A model generated the notes under the pieces. The model saw nothing but the letters and a program-made list of their open reading frames with translations. It was not told the DNA's origin and ran no database searches. A DNA stretch of 22,041 bases from Burkholderiales bacterium (GTDB lineage Bacteria; Pseudomonadota; Gammaproteobacteria; Burkholderiales; Burkholderiaceae_C): contig SXSX01000188.1 in assembly GCA_005793295.1 (NCBI GenBank), forward strand, positions 1 to 22,041. The letters run 5' to 3'. This document shows, piece after piece, positions 15,069 to 22,041 of the stretch. Every line of letters starts with the position of its first letter. Position 1 is the stretch's first letter. Both the position numbers and the translations under genes were made by a program.

Positions 15069-15778
15069 ACCAAAACTTCCAACAAACGATCCAGCCCACC
15101 TTCGTTAATCGCCACCATCGCTTGCGCACGGACAGCGGGTTTGGCGTGGTAGGCGACGGATAAGCCGGCTTCTTGCATCATGGGGAGATCGTTTGCCCCG
15201 TCACCCATGGCAATGGCTTGGCTGGTAGAGATGCCCATACTGGCGCAGGTTTGCAACAACATTTTGCGTTTTTCTTCGCCGTCACAAATATCCCCCCATT
15301 CTTGATCCACCATCCGCCCAGTGAGTACCCCTTGTTGCATTTCAAGGACGTTAGAGCGAGTCCAGTCAATCGCTAAACGGTTGCGTACTGCGTCTGTAAA
15401 AAAGGTAAAGCCGCCCGAGACCAGCAGTGTTTTCAACCCAGCGATTTTGCATGCCTGGACCAATTCGGCAGCGCCGGGGTTAAGTTGCAGTCGTTCATGG
15501 AGAACTTGCTGCATCTGGTCAACCGAAACTCCTTTAAGTAATTTCACCCTTTGTCGCAGACTCTCTTTGTAGTCAAGAATTTCGCCGCGCATGGCGGCTT
15601 CGGTAATAGCCGATACCTCCGCTTTACGGCCTGCTGCATCGGCAATTTCGTCTACGCATTCGATATTGATCAACGTGGAGTCCATGTCAAACGCGATGAG
15701 TTTGTACTGGGACAGAAAAAGAGGCGGACTAAAGCCTTGGATGACCAAGCCTTGAGTCGGTAGTGGGGGAGTATTCAT
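15065..15778 (-). CDS. serB: Phosphoserine phosphatase
   Basis: The 237-residue HAD-family protein has FDMDSTLI with nucleophile Asp31 and Asp33. SGGFTFFTD gives motif II, the EEKRKM region supplies the motif III lysine, and GDGANDLPMM is motif IV. ECVDEIADAAG after motif I is typical of SerB. It carries out the last step of serine synthesis, hydrolysing phosphoserine. It has the short betaproteobacterial form without an N-terminal ACT-type domain. It follows mfd on the same strand by 25 bp and is probably co-transcribed with it. The ribosome binding site before the ATG is weak. Confidence 0.95.
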   Translation of the reverse strand: MNTPPLPTQGLVIQGFSPPLFLSQYKLIAFDMDSTLINIECVDEIADAAGRKAEVSAITEAAMRGEILDYKESLRQRVKLLKGVSVDQMQQVLHERLQLNPGAAELVQACKIAGLKTLLVSGGFTFFTDAVRNRLAIDWTRSNVLEMQQGVLTGRMVDQEWGDICDGEEKRKMLLQTCASMGISTSQAIAMGDGANDLPMMQEAGLSVAYHAKPAVRAQAMVAINEGGLDRLLEVLV

Positions 15779-15803
15779 GGGAGATGTTTTCTATGAAAAA
15801 TTT

Positions 15804-18800
15804 TTAAATTGCAGCATGCGCTAGAACTGGCTGCCCCAAACTCCGCAAAATATCACGCACCATCTGCGCCCGGGCCTTGGCTTCGGGAAGTTCGCGCTCG
15901 ATGCGCAGCTTTTCGTTGCCTGCGAGTTTGATATGTTTGTTTTTTTGGATCAACTCGATAATCTTCATCGGATCAATGGGCGGATCTTTCTTGAAAGTGA
16001 TACTGATCACTCCGGGCGCAGCGTCCACTTTAAGAACGCCAAAGGGTTTGGCTAAAACGCGCAGTCGGTGTACGTCGATCAAGGTTTGGCCTTGGGCGGG
16101 AAGCTTTCCAAAGCGATCCACAATTTCTTCTAGCAGCGCGTCGATTTGATCGGCGTTGTGTGCGGTGGCCAATTTTTTGTAAAAGCTCAAACGCAAATGC
16201 ACATCGCCACAATAGTCATCCGGTAAAAGCGCGGGGGCGTGCAGGTTGATTTCAGTCGTAACGTTCAATGGGCTGAGCAAATCTGGTTCAATTCCCGCTT
16301 TAAGGCAGCGCACCGCTTCACTGAGCATTTCGTTGTAAAGCTGAAAGCCTACTTCCAACATGTTTCCACTTTGACTTTCTCCCAAAACTTCTCCGGCCCC
16401 GCGGATCTCCAGATCGTGCATCGCCAAATAAAACCCGGAGCCGAGCTCTTCCATCTGTTGAATCGCATCCAAGCGTTGGCTGGCTTGTTTGGTCAGGCCT
16501 TCTAAATCAGGAACCATGAGGTAGGCATAGGCTTGGTGGTGGCTACGGCCGACGCGCCCGCGCAATTGGTGCAACTGGGCCAGTCCAAATTTATCAGCGC
16601 GGCTCATGACGATGGTATTGGCGGTAGGCACATCGATACCCGTTTCGATGATGGTGGAACACAACAACAGGTTGTAGCGTTGGGCTACGAAGTCACGCAT
16701 CACTGATTCGAGCTGGCGCTCGGGCATTTGCCCATGGGCGACCGCAATGCGGGCCTCGGGCAGGAGTTCTTCGAGTTTGGCGCGTCGGTTCTCAATGGTC
16801 TCAACTTCGTTGTGCAAAAAGTAAACCTGTCCGCCGCGCTTGAGTTCGCGCAGTACGGCTTCTCTGATAACGCCCGCGCCCTCGGTTCGAACAAAGGTTT
16901 TAATGGCCAAACGGCGCTGCGGCGCGGTGGCGATGACGCTTAAATCACGCAATCCTTCCAAAGCCATTCCTAGGGTTCGGGGGATCGGAGTCGCAGTCAG
17001 TGTGAGCACATCGACCTCGGCCCGCATGGATTTCATCGCTTCTTTGTGACGAACCCCGAAACGGTGTTCTTCGTCAATGATCAACAGTCCTAAATCATGA
17101 AAACGGGTGTCTTTGCTGAGTAATTTATGGGTTCCCACCACGATATCGATGGTTCCATCGGCAATGCCTTTAAGCGAAGCGGTGACTTCCTTTGCTGAGC
17201 GAAAACGGCTGATTTCTGCCACTTTGACAGGCCACTTGCTAAAGCGGTCTACCAGGGTTTGGTAGTGTTGTTCAGCCAAGAGCGTTGTGGGCGCCAACAG
17301 CGCGACTTGTTTGCCGCCAGTGATAGCGACAAAGGCGGCCCGCAGCGCCACTTCGGTTTGACCAAAACCCACGTCGCCACAAATCAGTCGGTCCATCGGC
17401 CGGGGGCTGATCATGTCTTGAATCACCGCGTGGATGGCAGCGCGTTGATCCGCGGTTTCTTCAAAACCAAAGTCGTTGGCAAAGGTTTCGTAGTCTTGGG
17501 CGCTGTAGCGAAACGCATGGCCTTCTCGTACAGCGCGTCGGGCGTAGATGTTCAAAAGCTCAGCGGCTGCGTCTCGAACTTGTTCGGCCGCGCGGCGTTT
17601 GGCTTTTTCCCATTGGCCGCTGCCTAAGCGGTGAAGCGGCGCTTCATCCGCGCTGACTCCGGTGTAACGGCTTATCAACTGGAGTTGGCTGACGGGAACA
17701 TACAGCGTGGCTTTGTCGGCGTATTCGAGGTGTAAAAACTCTTGTAGCTCTGGCTCACCCGCAAGATTGAGTTGACCCAGGTCGAGATGAACGAGGCCGG
17801 TGTAGCGCCCGATGCCGTGAGCGGAGTGAACGACAGGGTCACCAAGTTTGAGCTCGCTGAGGTCTTTGATGAGTGCCTCAACATCGCTGACCTGTTCTTG
17901 TTTTTTTCGTCTCCGCGTAGTCGGGCCTGCGGCGAAGAGTTCGGTCTCTGTGACAAGGTCAATGCCTTGGGCTACCCATCCAAAGCCCACATTGAGCGCA
18001 GCGGTGGCAATGCCGACCTTTTCATCGCTGTCTAAAAATTCAGCCAAGGTATCAAAAACAGGTGGGGTCAGTCCGCTGGCATGTAAAAAGTCAAGCAGAC
18101 TGCTTTGTCGTCCCGTGCTTTCGGCCAAGATTAACACCCGATGCTTGGTGCTTTGAATATGGGCTTTGAGTTGAAGCAAGGGGTCGGGCGCACCGCGCAC
18201 CGCCGCGACCATGGGCATGGGTTCAAACTCGGCGAAAGCATTTGACGCGTCAGGCTCAGACGGGGGGCGTAGGGCGAGTTGGGCGTAATCTTTGGCACGG
18301 GTGTGGAATTGCTCAATGCCTAAAAACAAGCTCTCTGGGGGAAGCACCGGACGCTCTGGATCGCCTTGCACTAAGCGATAGCGGTCTTTGGTGTCTTGCC
18401 AAAAGCGTTGAAAAGCCGGTTCTAAATCGCCATGCAAAACCACCGTGGCGTGTTCACCCAGGTAATCAAAAACCGTAGCTGTTTCATCAAAAAACAAAGG
18501 CAGGTAGTACTCAATGCCTGCGGTAGCGACGCCTGCGCCCATGTCTTTGTAAATGCGGCTTTTGGTCGGGTCGCCTTCCAACAACTCGCGCCATCGGCTG
18601 CGAAACTTGGCACGCGCGGCCTCATCCATCGGAAATTCTCGCCCAGGCAACAAACGCACATCAGGAACAGGATAGAGGCTGCGCTGGCTATCGGGGTCAA
18701 AGGTGCGGATGCTGTCAATTTCGTCGTCAAATAAATCCACCCGAAACGGGACTAAGGAGCCCATAGGAAAAAGATCAATAAGTCCGCCGCGCACCGCATA

Positions 18801-19307
18801 TTCACCCGGGCTGACAACTTGGCTGACATGGCTGTAACCTGCCAGCGTGAGTTGGGCTTTGAGCCTTGCTTCATCGAGTTTTTGTTTGACCTTGAACTCA
18901 AAGGTATAGCCCGCTAAAAAGGAGGGCGGCGCCAAGCGGTACAAAGCAGTAGTCGCTGGGATCAAAATGACATCTGCGCCTTGGTCTTTGTCGCGTTGGC
19001 TGATTCGCCAAAGCGTTGCCAAGCGTTCGCTGATTAAGTCTTGGTGGGGTGAAAAAGTATCGTAGGGCAGGGTCTCCCAATCGGGGAACAAGGCATAACG
19101 CAACGAAGGTGCAAAGAATCCCATTTCGTCAATGAGCCTCTGGGCGTCACTGGCGTCTGCGGTCACGATCGCTGTGATTCGGCCTGCTGCTTTATCGCGC
19201 TGGGCTAACTGCGCTAGCAGAACCGCATCTGCCGAACCCGCAGGACGGGGCAGGGTGAAACGTTTACCAACTGAAAGCGATGGGACAGCGAAGGAAGCAA
19301 GGGTCAT
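15804..19307 (-). CDS. mfd: Transcription-repair coupling factor Mfd (with unusual Walker A residue)
   Basis: The protein is 1167 residues, close to the family norm. A UvrB-like N-terminal region (YALFPDWETLPYD, RGGLIDLFP) is followed by the RNA polymerase interaction domain around residues 480-560 (LKLGDPVVHSAHGIGRYTG). The helicase-type motor has DEEH at 745-748, LTATPIPRTL and LRGRVGRS, and a C-terminal TRCF domain ends the chain. Mfd displaces stalled RNA polymerase and recruits UvrA. The P-loop reads GDVGFGQT: the invariant lysine is Gln650 (codon at 17358-17360), which would be expected to abolish ATP hydrolysis. ATG 19307 is preferred to TTG 19325. A terminator-like hairpin lies just upstream at 19324-19352. 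Confidence 0.95.
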   Translation of the reverse strand: MTLASFAVPSLSVGKRFTLPRPAGSADAVLLAQLAQRDKAAGRITAIVTADASDAQRLIDEMGFFAPSLRYALFPDWETLPYDTFSPHQDLISERLATLWRISQRDKDQGADVILIPATTALYRLAPPSFLAGYTFEFKVKQKLDEARLKAQLTLAGYSHVSQVVSPGEYAVRGGLIDLFPMGSLVPFRVDLFDDEIDSIRTFDPDSQRSLYPVPDVRLLPGREFPMDEAARAKFRSRWRELLEGDPTKSRIYKDMGAGVATAGIEYYLPLFFDETATVFDYLGEHATVVLHGDLEPAFQRFWQDTKDRYRLVQGDPERPVLPPESLFLGIEQFHTRAKDYAQLALRPPSEPDASNAFAEFEPMPMVAAVRGAPDPLLQLKAHIQSTKHRVLILAESTGRQSSLLDFLHASGLTPPVFDTLAEFLDSDEKVGIATAALNVGFGWVAQGIDLVTETELFAAGPTTRRRKKQEQVSDVEALIKDLSELKLGDPVVHSAHGIGRYTGLVHLDLGQLNLAGEPELQEFLHLEYADKATLYVPVSQLQLISRYTGVSADEAPLHRLGSGQWEKAKRRAAEQVRDAAAELLNIYARRAVREGHAFRYSAQDYETFANDFGFEETADQRAAIHAVIQDMISPRPMDRLICGDVGFGQTEVALRAAFVAITGGKQVALLAPTTLLAEQHYQTLVDRFSKWPVKVAEISRFRSAKEVTASLKGIADGTIDIVVGTHKLLSKDTRFHDLGLLIIDEEHRFGVRHKEAMKSMRAEVDVLTLTATPIPRTLGMALEGLRDLSVIATAPQRRLAIKTFVRTEGAGVIREAVLRELKRGGQVYFLHNEVETIENRRAKLEELLPEARIAVAHGQMPERQLESVMRDFVAQRYNLLLCSTIIETGIDVPTANTIVMSRADKFGLAQLHQLRGRVGRSHHQAYAYLMVPDLEGLTKQASQRLDAIQQMEELGSGFYLAMHDLEIRGAGEVLGESQSGNMLEVGFQLYNEMLSEAVRCLKAGIEPDLLSPLNVTTEINLHAPALLPDDYCGDVHLRLSFYKKLATAHNADQIDALLEEIVDRFGKLPAQGQTLIDVHRLRVLAKPFGVLKVDAAPGVISITFKKDPPIDPMKIIELIQKNKHIKLAGNEKLRIERELPEAKARAQMVRDILRSLGQPVLAHAAI

Positions 19308-19323
19308 GGAGCAGTACAAATAC

Positions 19324-19352
19324 AAAAACCCCCGTGAGCCCCAAGAGGGGGT
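19324..19352 (-). terminator. Terminator-like hairpin in the mfd leader
   Basis: Read on the minus strand, ACCCCC (19352-19347) pairs with GGGGGT (19333-19328), followed by a T run ending at 19324. A second fold pairs the same C run with the nearer GGGG (19342-19339) across a TCTT loop. It lies 17 bases before the mfd ATG, so it would act on transcripts entering mfd. A plus-strand role is unlikely because no U-tract follows on that side. Confidence 0.45.
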
Positions 19353-19405
19353 GTCGGAGGGTTATAAACCGGTAACGAAGCTGATTTTAGAATGGTCCTC
19401 ACCTT

Positions 19406-20197
19406 ATGAACCCAAACACGCCCAAATCACCTTCCTTTAACGCCCCTCAGGGTCCTAGCGCTTCAACCCGTTTATTCGCTTTGGTTCCTTGCGCTGGCTC
19501 CGGAGCACGGGCTGAAACGGCCCAGCCCAAACAGTACCAATTGGTTTTGGGAGAACCGATGGTGGTGCACACCCTTCGCGCGTTGTCTGCGGTTGAGCGG
19601 CTTGCGGGCGGAATATTGGTGGTGGCACCTGACGACACGTTTGATTGGCCTTCGACCGCAGAGTGGCCAATACATTGGAGTCGTCAAGCCTGCGGCGGCG
19701 AAACCCGAGCGCACAGCGTGTACAACGGCTTACTTGCCCTTCGCGCTCAGAGGGCTGAAGATACAGACTGGGTTTTGGTGCATGACGCAGCGCGCTGTCT
19801 GGTGACGCCGCAAGTGGTGAATACGCTGATCGATGCCTGCGAAGGTGATTCGGTCGGCGGGCTTTTGGCATTGCCTTTGCCTGACACTTTAAAGTTAGAG
19901 TCAAGCGGTCGGGTTGAATCAACGGTAGCGCGTGAAGGTAAATGGCTGGCGCAGACGCCGCAAATGTTTCGCGTAGGCGCTTTGCTCAAAGCTTTACAGA
20001 GCCAAATAGCAAGCGATTTTCAAGGGGTCACCGACGAAGCCAGTGCGATGGAAATGGCGGGTCACCATCCGCTTTTAGTCAAGGGCAACGCGATGAATTT
20101 CAAAGTCACTTACCGCCAAGATTTTGAATTGGCAGAGGCTGTTTTGAAAAGCCGCCACACCGGCGAAGGTTTAAATACGCAAGGAATTAAAAAATGA
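19406..20197 (+). CDS. ispD: 2-C-methyl-D-erythritol 4-phosphate cytidylyltransferase
   Basis: The 263-residue protein shows the nucleotidyltransferase motif VPCAGSGARAE...PKQY with Lys42. VHDAARCLV, LPLPDTLK and VTDEASAMEMAG follow, and VKGNAMNFKVT is the C-terminal conserved block. It makes CDP-methylerythritol in the non-mevalonate isoprenoid pathway. It is longer than the usual 225-240 residues because of an N-terminal extension of about 22 polar residues before the first strand; an internal start could shorten it, but no better ribosome binding site is seen. The stop overlaps the ispF ATG as ATGA. A TAGAAT at 19388-19393 could serve as a -10 element, giving a very short leader. Confidence 0.94.
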   Translation: MNPNTPKSPSFNAPQGPSASTRLFALVPCAGSGARAETAQPKQYQLVLGEPMVVHTLRALSAVERLAGGILVVAPDDTFDWPSTAEWPIHWSRQACGGETRAHSVYNGLLALRAQRAEDTDWVLVHDAARCLVTPQVVNTLIDACEGDSVGGLLALPLPDTLKLESSGRVESTVAREGKWLAQTPQMFRVGALLKALQSQIASDFQGVTDEASAMEMAGHHPLLVKGNAMNFKVTYRQDFELAEAVLKSRHTGEGLNTQGIKK

Positions 20198-20673
20198 CTA
20201 TCCGTATTGGCGAAGGCTGGGACATTCACGCCCTAGTCGAAGGTCGCAAGCTGATTTTGGGCGGGGTAGAGATTCCTTTTTCTAAAGGCTTGCTAGGTCA
20301 CTCCGACGCTGATGCTTTGTTACACGCAATCTCTGACGCGTTGCTAGGCGCAGCAGCCATGGGCGATATCGGAACGCATTTCCCAGACACCGACGCTCAA
20401 TGGAGGGGTGCTAATTCCGCCCTATTACTTAGTGAAATTGCCAAACGCATTCGCGCGAAAGGCTTCGAAATTGGCAATGTGGATAGCACTATCATCGCCC
20501 AAGCGCCCAAGCTCGCGCCCTATATTTCGGCCATGCGAGAAAGCATTGCGCATGCGCTCTCGGTACCATTGAACCAAGTGAATGTCAAAGCCAAAACGGC
20601 TGAAAAATTAGGGCCGGTTGGCGAAGGCTTGGCTATGGAAGCCCGCGCTGTTGTATTGTTGACTTTGAATTAA
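20194..20673 (+). CDS. ispF: 2-C-methyl-D-erythritol 2,4-cyclodiphosphate synthase
   Basis: The 159-residue protein has the metal ligands Asp10 and His12 in GEGWDIHAL, and His44 in HSDADALLHAISDALLGA. GDIGTHFPDTD and the C-terminal KAKTAEKLGPVGEG block complete the family pattern. It cyclises the product of the IspD-IspE steps in the methylerythritol phosphate pathway. It is translationally coupled to ispD by a 4-bp overlap, the standard ispDF arrangement. Length is normal. Confidence 0.96.
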   Translation: MTIRIGEGWDIHALVEGRKLILGGVEIPFSKGLLGHSDADALLHAISDALLGAAAMGDIGTHFPDTDAQWRGANSALLLSEIAKRIRAKGFEIGNVDSTIIAQAPKLAPYISAMRESIAHALSVPLNQVNVKAKTAEKLGPVGEGLAMEARAVVLLTLN

Positions 20674-20686
20674 ATAAGGAAATTGC

Positions 20687-21790
20687 ATGTTTGGTATTAC
20701 TCCCTCTTCTCGGTTGCGTCCCTCACCGTTTTTTGCAGCAACGCAAGCCGAAGGCGTTTGCGCCTTTACCAGTTACAACAACATGCTCATGCCCACCAGT
20801 TTTGGGCATCCTGAGGAAGAGTATTGGCGCATCATTAACGGCGTTTCGCAGTGGGACGTCGCAGTAGAGCGCCAGGTCCAATTGCTCGGGCCAGACGCAG
20901 GGCGGTTGGCGCAAATTCTTTGTGCCAGAGATTTGTCGAAATGCCAAGTTGGCCAAGGAAAGTATGTGCCTCTTTGTAATCACGACGGTATTTTGATTAA
21001 CGACCCGATTCTCTTAAAGCTCAACGACGACCGCTACTGGCTCTCCATTGCAGATTCCAATATTTGGTTTTGGGCTCGCGCTATTGCGGCTGAGCGGGGT
21101 TTGAAGGTGGAGGTAAGTGAGCCGGATGTTTCCCCATTGGCGGTACAAGGGCCGAAGGCGGAAGATGTGATCGCTTCTATGTTTGGCGATTGGGTTCGCG
21201 CGCTGAAGTATTTTTGGTTTCGTGAAACCAGTGTTGATGGAATCCCCTTGGTGTTAGCGCGATCGGGTTGGTCTAAACAAGGAGGCTTTGAGCTTTATCT
21301 CATGGACGGCTCTAAAGCGACTGCACTTTGGGATAAGGTGCGTGAAGCCGGAAAACCTTGGGGCATCGGGCCCGGCGCACCGAACGCCTGTGAGCGGATT
21401 GAAAGCGGCCTGATCTCCTACGGCGGAGACACCGACGGGACGACCAACCCGTTTGAAGTGCGCTTAGGCAAATACATTGACCTTGATGTTGCCGATGACG
21501 TAGTTGGTATTGCAGCGCTTCGGCGTATTCACGGCGAAGGCGTTAAACGCCAACAATTGGGTGTGCAGCTCGATAACACCACGCCCACCGAATTAGGCTT
21601 TCATTGGCACGGAATTTACAAAGGCGACCAGCGTGTGGGCGATCTCACCAATTGCGTTTGGTCTTACCGCCTGAAACAAAACATCGGATTTGGTCTTGTG
21701 GCATCAGCCTGCGCCCCAGGTGACCGGGTCATTGTTCAAAAAGACGGCCAAGCGATTGGCGCAACCCTTAAAGCGCTTCCCTTTATTTAA
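20687..21790 (+). CDS. GcvT-fold aminomethyltransferase-like protein, similar to DMSP demethylase DmdA
   Basis: The 367-residue protein has the tetrahydrofolate-binding GcvT fold rather than the glycine cleavage T-protein itself. From memory, many blocks recall marine DmdA: YNNMLMPTSF near 30-40, SQWDVAVERQVQLLG near 53-68, VGQGKYVPLCN, NDPILLKL, SIADSNIWFWA, PLAVQGPKAEDV, LKYFWFRE and RSGWSKQGGFELY. DmdA moves a methyl group from dimethylsulfoniopropionate to tetrahydrofolate. The length (367) is close to DmdA (about 369). Whether this protein uses DMSP or another methylated substrate is open. It starts 13 bp after ispF with AAGGAA ahead of the ATG. It converges on the 3-hydroxybutyrate dehydrogenase gene with one base between stop codons. 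Confidence 0.75.
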   Translation: MFGITPSSRLRPSPFFAATQAEGVCAFTSYNNMLMPTSFGHPEEEYWRIINGVSQWDVAVERQVQLLGPDAGRLAQILCARDLSKCQVGQGKYVPLCNHDGILINDPILLKLNDDRYWLSIADSNIWFWARAIAAERGLKVEVSEPDVSPLAVQGPKAEDVIASMFGDWVRALKYFWFRETSVDGIPLVLARSGWSKQGGFELYLMDGSKATALWDKVREAGKPWGIGPGAPNACERIESGLISYGGDTDGTTNPFEVRLGKYIDLDVADDVVGIAALRRIHGEGVKRQQLGVQLDNTTPTELGFHWHGIYKGDQRVGDLTNCVWSYRLKQNIGFGLVASACAPGDRVIVQKDGQAIGATLKALPFI

Positions 21791-21791
21791 G

Positions 21792-22041
21792 TTATTGCGC
21801 GGCCCAGCCGCCGTCCATATTCCAAGCCACTCCGCGGACGTTGTTGGCCGCACTGGAACACAGGAACACCGCCAGTGCGCCGAGTTCCTCGGGGGTGGTG
21901 AATTGCAGGGACGGTTCTTTTTCACCGAGCAGGAGTTTGGTGGCCTCGGCGTTAGAGACGCCTAAGGCTGCGGCCTTGGCATCGACTTGTTTTTGAACCA
22001 AGGGGGTTAACACCCACCCCGGACAAATCGCATTGCAGGTA
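21792..22041 (-). CDS. 3-hydroxybutyrate dehydrogenase, C-terminal part (partial)
   Basis: The visible 82 or so residues are the C-terminus of a short-chain dehydrogenase; the start lies beyond the right edge. The block CNAICPGWVLTPLVQKQVDA, the helical segment with LLGEKEPSLQFTTPEELGALAVFLCS and the end GVAWNMDGGWAAQ fit D-3-hydroxybutyrate dehydrogenase, which oxidises 3-hydroxybutyrate to acetoacetate during polyhydroxybutyrate use. A related SDR with another substrate is possible because the catalytic part is out of view. It converges with the DmdA-like gene and shares no terminator with it. Confidence 0.8.
   Translation of the reverse strand, partial: TCNAICPGWVLTPLVQKQVDAKAAALGVSNAEATKLLLGEKEPSLQFTTPEELGALAVFLCSSAANNVRGVAWNMDGGWAAQ

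Noticed and set aside
15796..15805. AAAAATTTTT between mfd and serB as a regulatory site or terminator
   Set aside because: It is a simple ten-base A/T palindrome without a G/C stem and overlaps the mfd stop; there is no support for a specific role.
1..22041. Mobile elements, CRISPR arrays, tRNA or rRNA genes
   Set aside because: No transposase, integrase, repeat-spacer pattern, tRNA-like cloverleaf or rRNA segment was recognised anywhere in the window.

Overview
The window looks like a chromosomal stretch of a betaproteobacterium, most likely Burkholderiales and probably Comamonadaceae. Reasons are the phbA-phbB pair, the zapB-like/zapA/6S RNA order, the GlyTrpAsp-type IspF, the protein sequence style, and the compact gene packing with ATGA/GTGA overlaps. 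The genus assignment is inference. I see no mobile element, CRISPR array, tRNA or rRNA. Almost everything is intact and tightly packed.

Layout. 1-874: tail of the acetyl-CoA acetyltransferase gene and the whole acetoacetyl-CoA reductase gene (poly-3-hydroxybutyrate synthesis), then a bidirectional hairpin. 906-2562 (minus): zapB-like, zapA, an unlabelled 6S RNA, and a TauE/SafE permease. 2563-2893: divergent control region with a cobalamin riboswitch reading rightward. 2894-11414 (plus): a nine-gene vitamin B12 uptake and salvage operon in the order btuB, a BtuF-like protein without signal peptide, cobU, btuF, btuC, btuD, cobT, cobS, cobC, mostly joined by 4-13 bp overlaps. 11384-12025 (minus): nth, overlapping the cobC 3' end. 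12082-15068 (plus): class I/II aminotransferase, Tat-exported PhoD-type phosphatase, small DUF3820 protein. 15065-19307 (minus): mfd then serB. 19406-20673 (plus): ispD-ispF. 20687-21790: a GcvT-fold protein resembling DMSP demethylase DmdA. 21792-22041 (minus): C-terminal part of a 3-hydroxybutyrate dehydrogenase.

How it works together. The B12 operon covers outer-membrane capture (BtuB), periplasmic binding (BtuF), inner-membrane import (BtuCD) and assembly of the lower ligand on salvaged cobinamide (CobU, CobT, CobS, CobC). No corrin-ring synthesis genes are present, so this locus supports a scavenging lifestyle. The riboswitch should shut the operon when coenzyme B12 is plentiful.

Points most worth a second look: the Walker A lysine of Mfd reads as glutamine (residue 650); a perfect 16-bp inverted repeat with a 5-base loop lies inside the coding sequence of the BtuF-like gene; that BtuF-like protein has no export signal; a terminator-like hairpin with an alternative fold sits in the mfd leader; and the DmdA-like protein. 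No wholly new system is evident; most of the window is recognisable core metabolism.
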